Shown here: positions 27,541 to 35,860 of the stretch, piece by piece
Numbering within the stretch: position 1 is the stretch's first letter
Layout of the letters: each line of letters opens with the position of its first letter
From: Bacteroidales bacterium
Lineage (GTDB): Bacteria; Bacteroidota; Bacteroidia; Bacteroidales; VadinHA17
Direction of reading: 5' to 3'
Length of the DNA: 64,000 nt
NCBI GenBank assembly: GCA_009877105.1
Contig: WXFD01000035.1
Span: 1 to 64,000, forward strand
Translations under genes and position numbers: made by a program
Notes under the pieces: model-generated
The model's input: the letters and a program-made list of their open reading frames with translations, nothing else
The model's database searches: none
Told to the model about the DNA's origin: nothing

Positions 27541-27699
27541 TTATAAAATATCCGTATGCCCGGCTCCGGGTATGATCATTTTCCCGGCAGAAATAATTCC
27601 CCCGGGATCGCCGGCGATCCGGTTCCCAGGGCCGGGTTGCTTGGATGCATTGCATCCCTGCCAGAGAATCTTCGCATTACACTTCAGCACGGCTATCAT
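27541..27699 (-). pseudogene. hisH: hisH remnant (IGP synthase glutaminase subunit), N-terminal stub only
   Basis: A 52-codon frame begins at an ATG overlapping the hisB stop (ATGA), exactly where hisH belongs in the operon. It reads MIAVLKCNAK at the start, and GDPGGIISAGKMIIPGAGH at residues 30-48. HisH proteins begin with an I-x-I-I/L-x-Y-N/G-x-G-N strand and carry a DP-x-x-I-x-x-A-D-K-x-I-x-PGVG block at the same distance from the start, so register and spacing match. The middle is degenerate and the glycine-rich GN turn is lost. A TAA follows at codon 53, and hisA begins 12 bp later. The catalytic Cys nucleophile elbow and His-Glu pair, about 150 residues, are absent. It cannot be an active glutaminase. 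Base-by-base translation supports the call; the homology is by eye. Confidence 0.75.
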
Positions 27700-28784
27700 A
27701 ATGTACCTTTGGTTGACGGCAGCTGGTTGTTTCCTGTTTTTCTCACTGCCATTCCGAGAGCCCTGGCAAACGCCTTGAATACAGCTTCGATCTTATGGTG
27801 ATCATTTTCACCTTCTGCCCTTATGTGCAGATTGCATGCAGCACTGTCGCAGAATGATCTGAAGAAATGGGGAAACATCTCTGTAGGAACATCACCGGTC
27901 TTTTCGCGGCTGAAGCTGACATTCCAGGCAAGCCAGGGCCTTCCCCCGAAATCAATGGCTGCCTCGGCAAGGGAATCGTCCATTGGAATGACGAATCCGT
28001 ACCTTTCAATGCCTTTTTTCCTGCCAAGGGCCTTTGAAACACATTGCCCGAGGGCTATTGCAACATCTTCAACAGTGTGATGTTCATCCACATGAAGATC
28101 GCCTGCGGCCCTTATGGTTAGATCAACCGTACCGTGCCTGGCTACCTGATCAAGCATGTGGTCAAGGAAGCCGAGCCCCGTACTTACTGAACTTTTCCCG
28201 GTACCGTCAAGATTGACGTAAACGCTTACTGAGGTTTCATTTGTCTTTCTTTCGATGATCGCAGTTCTCGGAATATCTTTCAGGAACCTGTAGATATCAT
28301 TCCAATCCCTGGTACACAGGACTGCGTCAGGTTGATTTGGGTCGCCTATAAATATTGCCTTGCATCCCAGGTTCTTTGCAAGCTGGATATCTGTCACCCG
28401 GTCGCCGATAACGTATGATGATTCCAGGTCGATTCCCGAGGCGAGATATTTTGTAAGCATCGCGGTTCCGGGCTTCCTGGTCGGGGCATTGTCTTCGGGA
28501 AATGTCCTGTCGATAAAAACCTCTGCAAACCTGACACCTTCTCCTTCAAGGATCTGAATGACTTTGTTGTGAGGCGGCCAGAAACTTTCCTCCGGGAATG
28601 ATGCTGTTCCCAGGCCATCCTGATTGGTAACCATTACCAGTTCGAAGTCTGTTTCGGCTGCTATTTTCGACAATGCCGTGATCACTCCGGGTAAAAACCT
28701 CAGATCTTCAAAAGTGTCAACCTGTTCGTCAAGGGGTTCGGTGATTATTGTTCCGTCCCTGTCGATAAACAATACCTTTTTCAT
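27696..28784 (-). CDS. hisB: Bifunctional histidinol-phosphatase / imidazoleglycerol-phosphate dehydratase
   Basis: A 362-residue fusion. The N-terminal HAD phosphatase starts with FIDRDGTIITEP (catalytic Asp pair) and carries KPGTAMLTKYL and VIGDRVTDIQLAKNLG motifs. The C-terminal IGP dehydratase begins near residue 180 and has the Mn-binding GFLDHMLDQVARHG and DEHHTVEDVAIALG motifs plus GENDHHKIEAVFKAFARAL. The enzyme performs steps 6 and 8 of histidine synthesis. Its stop overlaps the hisH-remnant start by ATGA. The 193-bp gap to hisC contains repeat R5. Confidence 0.95.
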   Translation of the reverse strand: MKKVLFIDRDGTIITEPLDEQVDTFEDLRFLPGVITALSKIAAETDFELVMVTNQDGLGTASFPEESFWPPHNKVIQILEGEGVRFAEVFIDRTFPEDNAPTRKPGTAMLTKYLASGIDLESSYVIGDRVTDIQLAKNLGCKAIFIGDPNQPDAVLCTRDWNDIYRFLKDIPRTAIIERKTNETSVSVYVNLDGTGKSSVSTGLGFLDHMLDQVARHGTVDLTIRAAGDLHVDEHHTVEDVAIALGQCVSKALGRKKGIERYGFVIPMDDSLAEAAIDFGGRPWLAWNVSFSREKTGDVPTEMFPHFFRSFCDSAACNLHIRAEGENDHHKIEAVFKAFARALGMAVRKTGNNQLPSTKGTL

Positions 28785-28817
28785 GTGAAAATTAATTTAT
28801 ATACTACTGTAGATTAA

Positions 28818-28888
28818 GTGGTTCACATGGAATCCACATGAATTTTATTTTCATGCTTGTTTGTGATTTTGTATCATGTGGATTTCAT
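28818..28888 (-). repeat. Short derivative of the intercistronic repeat, copy R5 (hisC-hisB gap)
   Basis: A 71-bp copy starting ATGAAATCCACATGAT and ending ATTCATGTGGATTCCATGTG, with the AATCACAAACA box also seen in R1. It keeps the long inverted arms but lacks the GC-rich end hairpin. Orientation is the same as transcription. Confidence 0.6.
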
Positions 28889-28977
28889 AGATATTCATCT
28901 TGTCTTACGAACCACCCGGTGCATGTAAGTCCTGTTAGTCTCATTTTTTCCTTTTTTCATTTAAGGCAGTAGCAGGG

Positions 28978-30009
28978 TCATATGCTGATACGCTTCAGTG
29001 CAGCAATCAGCCTGTTGTTCTCAGGTTTTGTACCTATGGTTATCCTCAGACAGCCCGGAACGACCCGGCTTCTGTTACGCACAATTATATTACTGGCTGC
29101 AAGTGACTTATAAATATAATCAGGATCTTTTACCCTGACAAGAAGGAAATTTGCATCAGAGGGATATATTTCCTCAACAATTTTCAGGCTGCCCAGTACC
29201 GTCTTCAGTCTGTCCCTCTCGCTGATTATTTTCCTTACCTGGTCAAGTGTTTTTTCATAATGAGTCATCTGACCGGCAGCAGCTTTCTGGTTCAGGGAAC
29301 TTATATTGTAGGGAGGTTTAAGTTTATTGAAATACTGAACTGTTTTCTGATCTGTAAAAGCCATTCCGATCCTTGCAGCAGCCAGTCCTGATGCCTTGCT
29401 GAAAGTCTGCATTACGATAAGGTTGGGATACCTGGCTATCATAGTATTGAACGATTGTTTTCCTGAGAAATCATTATAAGCTTCATCGATCAGCACAATA
29501 CCCCTGCTGTGTTCAATGATATATTTTATATCGCTGGAATTAAGCAGGTTGCCGGTCGGATTATTCGGACTGCAAATGAATATCAGTTTCAGATGCGGGT
29601 CATCAAGTAAAGGAACAGTCTTTTCCATGTTTATCTGGAATTTGTCTGTCAGCGGTACTTTAATGACAGGAATATCGTTAATTCCTGCCGAGACCTCATA
29701 CATACCATAGGTGGGAGGAAATGTGAGCACCTTGTCAATACCCGGCCTGCAGAAGGTTCTGAAAGCCAGATCAATTATTTCGTCACTGCCGTTCCCCAGG
29801 AATATATTTTCGGCTGGCATCTGTTTTATCCTGCTGATCTGCAATTTCAGTTCCTGCTGGTACGGATCGGGATACCTGTTTAATTTTCCGTAGGGATTTT
29901 CATTGGCATCCAGGAATATGCCATGTCTGCCCCGGAATTCATCCCTTGCGGATGAGTATGGGATCAGGTTCCTGACATTGTCCCTGACAAGTAAGTTGAT
30001 ATCAAGCAT
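28978..30009 (-). CDS. hisC: Histidinol-phosphate aminotransferase
   Basis: A 343-residue PLP enzyme transaminating imidazole acetol phosphate with glutamate. I choose the ATG at 30009 (MLDINLLVRDNVRNLIPYSS), which overlaps the hisD stop by 8 bp; a 16-codon upstream extension is unlikely. LDANENPYGKLNRYPDP near residue 33, FICSPNNPTGN near 152, DEAYNDFSG and the PLP-Lys motif QTFSKASGLAAARIG near 207 are clear. Confidence 0.95.
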   Translation of the reverse strand: MLDINLLVRDNVRNLIPYSSARDEFRGRHGIFLDANENPYGKLNRYPDPYQQELKLQISRIKQMPAENIFLGNGSDEIIDLAFRTFCRPGIDKVLTFPPTYGMYEVSAGINDIPVIKVPLTDKFQINMEKTVPLLDDPHLKLIFICSPNNPTGNLLNSSDIKYIIEHSRGIVLIDEAYNDFSGKQSFNTMIARYPNLIVMQTFSKASGLAAARIGMAFTDQKTVQYFNKLKPPYNISSLNQKAAAGQMTHYEKTLDQVRKIISERDRLKTVLGSLKIVEEIYPSDANFLLVRVKDPDYIYKSLAASNIIVRNRSRVVPGCLRITIGTKPENNRLIAALKRISI

Positions 30010-31294
30010 TTTTAAGCGAATTAAGACGGATTGTAACAGCATTCCTGTGTCCTTCAAGTAATTCAGCGGCTGCCATTTTCTGAATGACCGGTCCCAGGTT
30101 TAATAATCCTTCCCCGGAAAGTTCCTGGAACGTTATTTTTTTCATGAAACTGTCAACCGAGACACCGCTATAGTTTCTTGCGAAGCCATTTGTGGGAAGG
30201 GTATGGTTCGTTCCGCTGGCATAATCACCTGCACTTTCACAGCTGTATTTTCCGATGAATACCGAACCGGCATTGGTTACGCATTCTGTTGCAGCAGCGG
30301 GATCAGAAACTGAGATGATTAGATGTTCCGGGGCGTACAGGTTACTGAATTCCATACATTTTTCAATAGAATCAAAAGATATAAGCAAGCTGTTTGCAAG
30401 TGCTTTTTCTGCAATCGCTTTTCTGGGAAGTGCCGGAAGCTGTTTGTCGATTTCCTTACTGACTTCAGACAAAAGTGCAGTGCTTGTGGTTACAAGGAGA
30501 ACCTGGCTGTCAGTTCCGTGTTCGGCCTGGGCGATCAGGTCGGAAGCTACAAATGACGGTTCCGCGGAATCATCGGCTATGACAAGAACTTCACTGGGAC
30601 CTGCAGGCATATCAATCGGGACACCGTCGAGCTGCACCATTTCCTTTGCTTTTGTGACGTACTGGTTTCCCGGGCCGAAGATCCTGTCGGCTTTTGGTAT
30701 TGTTTCTGTTCCGTAGGCCATGGCTGCAATCGCCTGGGCTCCGCCAACCCTGAAAAATGAAGTTACTCCGGAGATCCGGGCAGTATACAGGATCAACTGG
30801 TTTACTTTGCCATTTTTGTCGGGCGGAGTGCACATTATTATTTCCCTGCATCCGGCAATTCTTGCCGGAATGGCCAGCATCAGGACAGTGGAAAACAGCG
30901 GAGCCGATCCTCCGGGGACATATATTCCGGCTTTTTCTACAGCTACACTTTTTCTCCAGCATCTGACCCCCCTGAGGGTTTCAACGATAATACCATCATC
31001 CGGAAGCTGCGTTCTGTGGAATCTTTCAATATTTGAACCGGCAACGGCTATTGCGGATTTCAGTTCATCGGGAATCTCTTTTTCAGCTTCCGATATCTCT
31101 TTTTCAGAGATTCTCAGGTCATCTGTTGCTGCCCCGTCAAACTTCAGGGTGTATTTCAGCAGGGCTCTGTCTCCGTTGTTTTTGACATCAGACAGGATTT
31201 TCCCAACCTGCACGGCCAGTTGTGACTGATCTTTGACAGGCCTTCTGCAAAGATCGTTCCAGGCTGAGGAGGGAGGATTTACAATCGTTCTCAT
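30002..31294 (-). CDS. hisD: Histidinol dehydrogenase
   Basis: A 430-residue zinc enzyme making histidine from histidinol in two NAD-dependent oxidations. Visible are YVPGGSAPLFSTVLM, FRVGGAQAIAAMAYGT, MPAGPSEVLVIADD, and the zinc and catalytic region LIAQAEHGTDSQV and NHTLPTNGFARNYSGVSVDSF. Its ATG overlaps the hisG stop by one base (TGATG). Length is standard. Confidence 0.96.
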   Translation of the reverse strand: MRTIVNPPSSAWNDLCRRPVKDQSQLAVQVGKILSDVKNNGDRALLKYTLKFDGAATDDLRISEKEISEAEKEIPDELKSAIAVAGSNIERFHRTQLPDDGIIVETLRGVRCWRKSVAVEKAGIYVPGGSAPLFSTVLMLAIPARIAGCREIIMCTPPDKNGKVNQLILYTARISGVTSFFRVGGAQAIAAMAYGTETIPKADRIFGPGNQYVTKAKEMVQLDGVPIDMPAGPSEVLVIADDSAEPSFVASDLIAQAEHGTDSQVLLVTTSTALLSEVSKEIDKQLPALPRKAIAEKALANSLLISFDSIEKCMEFSNLYAPEHLIISVSDPAAATECVTNAGSVFIGKYSCESAGDYASGTNHTLPTNGFARNYSGVSVDSFMKKITFQELSGEGLLNLGPVIQKMAAAELLEGHRNAVTIRLNSLKNA

Positions 31295-32151
31295 CAGAGT
31301 ATCATTTTTTCGATTGGTATCACAAGTATCCCTTCGGCTCCGGCCTCCCTCAGCTGGCTTATCCTTTCCCAGAACTCATCTTCCTTGACCACTGAGTGGA
31401 GGCTGCACCATCCTTTTTCAGCCAGCGGCAGAACCGTCGGGCTCTTCATGCCCGGAAGGATTTTGCAGATTTCCGCAATTGCCGGTTCAGGAGCATTCAG
31501 AAGTATGTATTTATTTTCCTTCGCGTTTTTTACAGACCTGATCCTGAACAGCAGCTTGTTCACGATGCCGATCCTTTCGGGATCCAGATTTTTGTTTGCA
31601 ATCAAAACCGCCTGGCTTTTTAAAATTGTCACCACCTCCTTCAGTCCGTTTGTCATCAGGGTGCTTCCCGAGCTGACAATATCGCAAACCGCATCTGCCA
31701 GTCCGATTCCAGGGGCGATTTCAACGCTGCCGCTCAGCTCTTCAATTTCGGCAGTAATATTGTTTTCCTTCAGGTAATCGGTCAGAAGCTTGGGATAACT
31801 GGTGGCTATCTTCCTGTTCATAAGATATTCCGGCCCGGTGAAATCATGCTGCGCCGGTATTGCCAGACTGAGGCGGCAATGGGCAAATCCCAGCTGTTCA
31901 AGAATTTCCACATCCTTGTCTTTTTCAAGAACCATGTTCTCCCCGAGGATTCCAATATCGGCAACCTGCTGTTCAACGTACTGCGGTATGTCATCATCTC
32001 TCAGGAACAAAATCTCGACAGGGAAATTCACGGCTGAAGTTTTCAGTACATTTGCTCCGTTTGAGAATTTAATACCGCATTCTTCCAGGAGCTTTTGTGA
32101 GTTTTCACTCAGTCTTCCGGTTTTCTGGATTGCAATTCTAAGTTTCTTCAT
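31294..32151 (-). CDS. hisG: ATP phosphoribosyltransferase, long form
   Basis: A 285-residue protein that commits PRPP and ATP to histidine. The true start is the ATG at 32151 (MKKLRIAIQKTGRLSENSQ). An open frame extends 39 codons further up, but this only reads through the attenuator terminator and is not plausible. Conserved blocks include DIGILGENMV, DAVCDIVSSGSTLMTNGLKEV, and a C-terminal regulatory domain ending REAGAEGILVIPIEKMIL, as in long-form HisG that binds histidine as feedback inhibitor. It is the first gene of the his operon after the HHH leader. Confidence 0.95.
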   Translation of the reverse strand: MKKLRIAIQKTGRLSENSQKLLEECGIKFSNGANVLKTSAVNFPVEILFLRDDDIPQYVEQQVADIGILGENMVLEKDKDVEILEQLGFAHCRLSLAIPAQHDFTGPEYLMNRKIATSYPKLLTDYLKENNITAEIEELSGSVEIAPGIGLADAVCDIVSSGSTLMTNGLKEVVTILKSQAVLIANKNLDPERIGIVNKLLFRIRSVKNAKENKYILLNAPEPAIAEICKILPGMKSPTVLPLAEKGWCSLHSVVKEDEFWERISQLREAGAEGILVIPIEKMIL

Positions 32152-32185
32152 ACTCCATGTTTTACTAATCTGGCCGGGAATGGCA

Positions 32186-32217
32186 GAAAAAAACCCGCCT
32201 GTTTTCTCAGACGGGTT
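32186..32217 (-). terminator. Attenuator terminator of the his leader
   Basis: On the minus strand AACCCGTCTG-AGAAAA-CAGGCGGGTT forms a 10-bp stem with one G-U pair, followed by TTTTT. Leader bases 32264-32254 (TCTCAGGCGAG) can pair with 32215-32205 (CCCGTCTGAGA) in the 5' arm, nine Watson-Crick pairs plus one G-U: a good antiterminator. Confidence 0.88.
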
Positions 32218-32243
32218 CATGATATTTTTGATGCACTGACATA

Positions 32244-32303
32244 TCATTTCAATCTCGCCTGAGAGCAAGTAAGAAAATGATGATGCAGTTTAATCAGATC
32301 CAT
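32244..32303 (-). CDS. hisL: Histidine leader peptide (attenuator)
   Basis: A 19-residue frame reading MDLIKLHHHFLTCSQARLK, with three consecutive His codons at positions 7-9. It lies 27 bp upstream of the terminator stem and about 90 bp upstream of hisG. Three adjacent His codons, a following antiterminator-capable segment and an intrinsic terminator, all before hisG, match the classical his attenuator arrangement. The enterobacterial version has seven His codons, so this is a lighter variant. Confidence 0.87.
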   Translation of the reverse strand: MDLIKLHHHFLTCSQARLK

Positions 32304-32321
32304 TTTTTAAAAATAATGATG

Positions 32322-32355
32322 CAATTATAGAAATTTTTTAATAATTATCATCAAT
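32322..32355 (-). promoter_or_regulatory. Probable promoter of the hisL-hisG operon
   Basis: On the minus strand ATTG (32355-32352), a 22-bp spacer and TATAATTG (32329-32322) resemble the Bacteroidota promoter with one mismatch in the -7 box. It lies 18 bp before the leader-peptide start. No better match was seen between leuB and the leader. Confidence 0.45.
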
Positions 32356-32458
32356 AAACCCCGGAAACCTTTTCTTCAGCCTAGGTTTGTTTCATTTGAA
32401 ACGGATCTACCTGTGGGGTTGAATCTTTTCAGGTTAGCAGGGATTCAGGCGGCAGTGA

Positions 32459-33520
32459 TCAGATCCTTTCTGCAACAAGGTCACCCACCTCGCTGGTTGA
32501 ATAACCCATTTTTCCTGCGGCCATGTCTTTCAGTTTATTTGCTGTAACATCCATGATGGCGATTTCAATTGCACGGGCTGCGGTTTCTTCCCCAAGGTGC
32601 TCAAGCATCATTCCGCCGCATGCAATGGATGCGAGGGGGTTTATCACATTCTTTCCGGTGTATTTTGGTGCTGATCCGCCAATGGGCTCGAACATTGAGA
32701 CCCCGTCAGGATTGATGTTGCCTCCTGCTGCTATTCCCATGCCGCCCTGTGTTATGGCTCCCAAATCGGTTATGATGTCGCCGAACATGTTTGTGGTGAC
32801 AATAACATCGAACCATTCGGGATTCTTGACCATCCACATACAGGTTGCATCAATATGGTAATATTCCCTTTTGATATCAGGGAATTCTGCACTGCCGATC
32901 TCATTGAAGGCTCTTTCCCATAGATCAAACACATAAGTGAGTACGTTTGTCTTGCCGCAGAGTGCAAGGGTTTTTTTCCTGTTTCTTTTCCTGGTGTATT
33001 CAAATGCATACCTTAGACATCTTTCCACCAGGAAACGGGTATAAACCATATTCTGCATGGCAACCTCATTAGGGGTCCCCTTCATGGTGACCCCGCCGCT
33101 ACCGGTATACACGTCGCCTGTATTTTCCCTCACCACTACATAATCAATGTGCTCCGGACCCTTGTTTTTTAATGGTGTTTCAACTCCGGGGTAGAGCTTT
33201 ATCGGGCGAAGATTTACGTACTGGTCAAGTTCGAACCTGAGTTTAAGCAGGATCCCTTTTTCAAGGATCCCCGGCTTCACATCAGGATGACCGATTGCTC
33301 CCAGGAAGATGGAATCAAATTTACTGAGTTCTGCAACAGCTGAATCGGGTAAAATCTCACCTGTCTTAAGGTATCTGTCACCTCCGAAATCAAACTCAGT
33401 GAAATTTATTCCGAATCCGAATTTCAAAGCGGCAGCCGAAAGGGCCTTTTTTCCCTCCCTCACCACTTCCGGACCCGTTCCGTCACCGGGGATTACTGCA
33501 ATATTGTAGGTTCTGGCCAT
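32459..33520 (-). CDS. leuB: 3-isopropylmalate dehydrogenase
   Basis: A 353-residue beta-decarboxylating dehydrogenase. IAVIPGDGTGPEVVREG opens the NAD-binding domain; VVRENTGDVYTGSGG, the catalytic KTNVL and YHIDATCMWMVKNP, TTNMFGDIITDLGA, and MFEPIGGSAPKYTGKNVINP follow. It oxidises and decarboxylates 3-isopropylmalate, and IPMDHs often also accept 3-methylmalate in the citramalate route. The VRENTGD-type loop differs from the VRELTGG loop of many LeuB proteins and resembles tartrate/homoisocitrate-type relatives, but operon position argues strongly for LeuB. It is the last gene of the ilv-leu operon. Confidence 0.9.
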   Translation of the reverse strand: MARTYNIAVIPGDGTGPEVVREGKKALSAAALKFGFGINFTEFDFGGDRYLKTGEILPDSAVAELSKFDSIFLGAIGHPDVKPGILEKGILLKLRFELDQYVNLRPIKLYPGVETPLKNKGPEHIDYVVVRENTGDVYTGSGGVTMKGTPNEVAMQNMVYTRFLVERCLRYAFEYTRKRNRKKTLALCGKTNVLTYVFDLWERAFNEIGSAEFPDIKREYYHIDATCMWMVKNPEWFDVIVTTNMFGDIITDLGAITQGGMGIAAGGNINPDGVSMFEPIGGSAPKYTGKNVINPLASIACGGMMLEHLGEETAARAIEIAIMDVTANKLKDMAAGKMGYSTSEVGDLVAERI

Positions 33521-33579
33521 AGATTGTTTATTTGTTAATGATTGACTTTTCTGAACAGGTTCCTGTTTATTGCCAGGAC

Positions 33580-35124
33580 TCAGGCTGATAAGTGATTCTT
33601 TTCCGTTCCGTTGATTCCTTCAACAATGTTAAGCATTTTCTCGGTTGCTTTTATTGCCGATTCGGTTTGATCGGCATCAAGCCCCCTGGTTCTGAATTCC
33701 CTGCCCCTGAAGTTCCAGGATATTAAAGTCTCAACGAGAGCGTCGGTTTTGCCTCCCGGTGGTATTGAAACTTCATAGTCGGTCAATACGGGAAGTTCTT
33801 TGCCCAGCTTGTCATAGATCTTCCTGAGCGCCTTCATGAAAGCATTGTATTGTCCGTCTCCCGGGGAGGTTTCCTGGTAAAGCTTGCCATCAATATCGAT
33901 CAATACGCTTGCTGAGGGCTTTAACCCGTAGGACAGGGACAGGGAGTAATTCTTAATGAATATTTTGAATTCCGACCTGTCGCTTCCAAGTACGTCTGAA
34001 ATAATAAAAGGGAGATCCTCGGTTGTTACATTTTCTTTTTTGTCACCCAGTTCGATCACCCTTTTTGTAATTTTGGCAATGGATTCGGGACTGAGGTTCA
34101 GTCCGAACTCTTCGAGATTCTTTATTATTGTGGCTTTGCCTGATTGTTTTCCGAGGGCGTATTTCCTTTTTCTTCCGAATCGTTCAGGAAGAAGGTTATT
34201 GAAATAAAGATTGGCTTTATTGTCTCCGTCTGCATGCACCCCTGAAGTCTGTGTAAATACATTTTCGCCCACAACAGGCTTGTTGACAGGGATCCTGACC
34301 CCGCTGAAAGTTTCGACAATCTTGCTTATTTTGATGATTTCCGACTCATTGATATTGGTCTCAATATTCAGCTGATCGTGCAAGACCCCGATAACGCTGG
34401 AAAGCGGTGCATTCCCGGCTCTTTCCCCGAGCCCGTTGACTGTGGTATGCACGCCCCTGGCACCAGCTTTAACGGCAGAAAACACATTTGCAACTGCAAG
34501 ATCGTAATCATTGTGGGAATGGAAATCAAAATGCTGTCCGGGATAACGTTCAACCATTTTTCCAATGAAGCTGTAAGTCAGTTCCGGATTAAGTATTCCC
34601 AGGGTATCGGGAAGCATGAATCTTGCAATTGTTTCATTTTTAAGGTTGTCGATCATGTAATATACATAATCCTCCGAATGGATCATGCCGTTTGACCAGT
34701 CCTCGAGATAAATGTTCACCTGGATATCGAGCTTTTCAGCCCTTGCTATGATCTCCCTTATGTCATTTACATGCTGTTCAGGGGTTTTCCGCAATTGTTT
34801 CTCAAGGTGACGCAGCGATCCTTTGCAGAGAAGGTTTATTACCTTGCCGCCTGCATCGTGTATCCAGTTCAATGAAACATTTCCGTCGACAAAGCCAAGT
34901 ACCTCTACCTTTCTCTGTATATTGTTCTGCCTGGCCCATTCCGTTATCTTTCTAAGAGCCTCGAACTCGCCAGAGGACACGCGTGCAGAAGCCACTTCAA
35001 TGCGGTCAACCTTCACATCCTTGAGGAGAATCGAGGCAATCTGAAGCTTTTCAAGCGGTGAATAAGATACACCTTGCGTCTGCTCACCATCCCTCAGGGT
35101 GGTATCCATTATTTCTATTTTCAT
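33580..35124 (-). CDS. cimA: (R)-citramalate synthase / alpha-isopropylmalate synthase family paralogue
   Basis: A 514-residue member of the LeuA/CimA family. I start it at the ATG at 35124 ([21 protein letters not shown]). The open frame reaches 35 codons upstream, but those codons are simply repeat R3 read through. [29 protein letters not shown] and HTTVNGLGERAGN are the metal and catalytic motifs; a LeuA_dimer regulatory domain occupies about 370-500. The DGEQTQGVSYS start and LEDWSNG segment resemble the CimA group more than the second copy (leuA). Citramalate synthase condenses pyruvate and acetyl-CoA to feed isoleucine synthesis without threonine. No ilvA is in the window. Function as CimA is a family-level inference. 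Confidence 0.78.
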   Translation of the reverse strand: MKIEIMDTTLRDGEQTQGVSYSPLEKLQIASILLKDVKVDRIEVASARVSSGEFEALRKITEWARQNNIQRKVEVLGFVDGNVSLNWIHDAGGKVINLLCKGSLRHLEKQLRKTPEQHVNDIREIIARAEKLDIQVNIYLEDWSNGMIHSEDYVYYMIDNLKNETIARFMLPDTLGILNPELTYSFIGKMVERYPGQHFDFHSHNDYDLAVANVFSAVKAGARGVHTTVNGLGERAGNAPLSSVIGVLHDQLNIETNINESEIIKISKIVETFSGVRIPVNKPVVGENVFTQTSGVHADGDNKANLYFNNLLPERFGRKRKYALGKQSGKATIIKNLEEFGLNLSPESIAKITKRVIELGDKKENVTTEDLPFIISDVLGSDRSEFKIFIKNYSLSLSYGLKPSASVLIDIDGKLYQETSPGDGQYNAFMKALRKIYDKLGKELPVLTDYEVSIPPGGKTDALVETLISWNFRGREFRTRGLDADQTESAIKATEKMLNIVEGINGTEKNHLSA

Positions 35125-35147
35125 CCGTATGTAATTTTTTAAATTTC

Positions 35148-35244
35148 GGATGCCCGTCTGACCCTTCGGGCAGGGAACCGCACATGACTGAACGCGACTG
35201 TATTCATTTGTGTTATTGTTTATGGTCAATCATGAAGGTTTCAT
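35148..35244 (-). repeat. Intercistronic structured repeat, copy R3 (leuD-cimA gap)
   Basis: A 97-bp copy, in transcription order ATGAAACCTTCATGATTGAC ... TCAGTCATGTGCGGTTCCC, then TGCCCGAAGGGTCAGACGGGCA and TCC. Its first TGA is the leuD stop codon, and it ends 23 bp before the cimA start. Confidence 0.8.
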
Positions 35245-35837
35245 TTTTTATTCTTTTCTTCGAATGCAATGATCTCGTCCTTTATACTCAGGAGGTAATC
35301 GATATCATCCAGTCCTCTCAGCAGGCAATCTTTCCTGTAGGGATTTATATCGAAACCGGCTGACCTGTTTTCTGACGGTATGGAAATAACCTGGTTCATG
35401 AGATCGATCCTTACTATGGTTTGTGGTTTTTTCCGGACCAGATCGATCAGTTCACTGAGGAATTCTTCGGGAACGACTACAGGGAGGAGTCCGTTATTAA
35501 GGGCGTTGTTCTTAAATATATCTGCAAAGAAGCTTGAAACAACCGCCCTGAATCCATAATCATAAATTGCCCAGACAGCATGTTCTCGGCTGGATCCGCT
35601 GCCGAAATTCTTGCCGGCAACAAGAATCTTACCGCCGAACTCCGGATTGTTGAGAACGAATTGAGGATTTAGGTTACCTGCCTTGTCAAATCTCCAGTCA
35701 CGGAACAGATTTTCGCCGAATCCTTCCCTTGAAGTTGCACTCAGGAATCTGGCCGGCACAATCTGATCGGTGTCAATGTTTTGCAGTGGCAATGGGACAC
35801 AAGTTGATTCCAGTATTTCGAATTTTTCCTTTGACAT
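35241..35837 (-). CDS. leuD: 3-isopropylmalate dehydratase, small subunit
   Basis: A 198-residue aconitase swivel-domain subunit, normal length. LPLQNIDTDQIVPARFL near the start and KNFGSGSSREHAVWAIYDYGF near residue 77 are the family motifs. With LeuC it isomerises 2- to 3-isopropylmalate, and probably citramalate to methylmalate. It is 23 bp downstream of leuC. Its stop TGA coincides with the first bases of repeat R3. Confidence 0.95.
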   Translation of the reverse strand: MSKEKFEILESTCVPLPLQNIDTDQIVPARFLSATSREGFGENLFRDWRFDKAGNLNPQFVLNNPEFGGKILVAGKNFGSGSSREHAVWAIYDYGFRAVVSSFFADIFKNNALNNGLLPVVVPEEFLSELIDLVRKKPQTIVRIDLMNQVISIPSENRSAGFDINPYRKDCLLRGLDDIDYLLSIKDEIIAFEEKNKK

Positions 35838-35860
35838 TTCTTATTTATTACTCAAAACAT

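Noticed and set aside
27541..27699. Sequencing frameshift hiding an intact hisH
   Set aside because: Only 12 bp separate the stub's stop from hisA, so no reading frame can hold the remaining 150 residues; a simple indel error cannot explain it.
32152..32268. A 39-codon N-terminal extension of HisG
   Set aside because: It would translate through the attenuator terminator hairpin and has no family match; MKKLRIAIQKTG is the normal HisG start.
32459..33520. Tartrate or homoisocitrate dehydrogenase instead of LeuB
   Set aside because: The VRENTGD loop is unusual, but placement in the leu operon directly after leuC, leuD and the citramalate-synthase-like gene favours LeuB.
35125..35229. A 35-codon N-terminal extension of the citramalate-synthase-like protein
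   Set aside because: These codons are repeat R3 read through; the protein family starts at [15 protein letters not shown], and the same repeat occurs in noncoding positions elsewhere.
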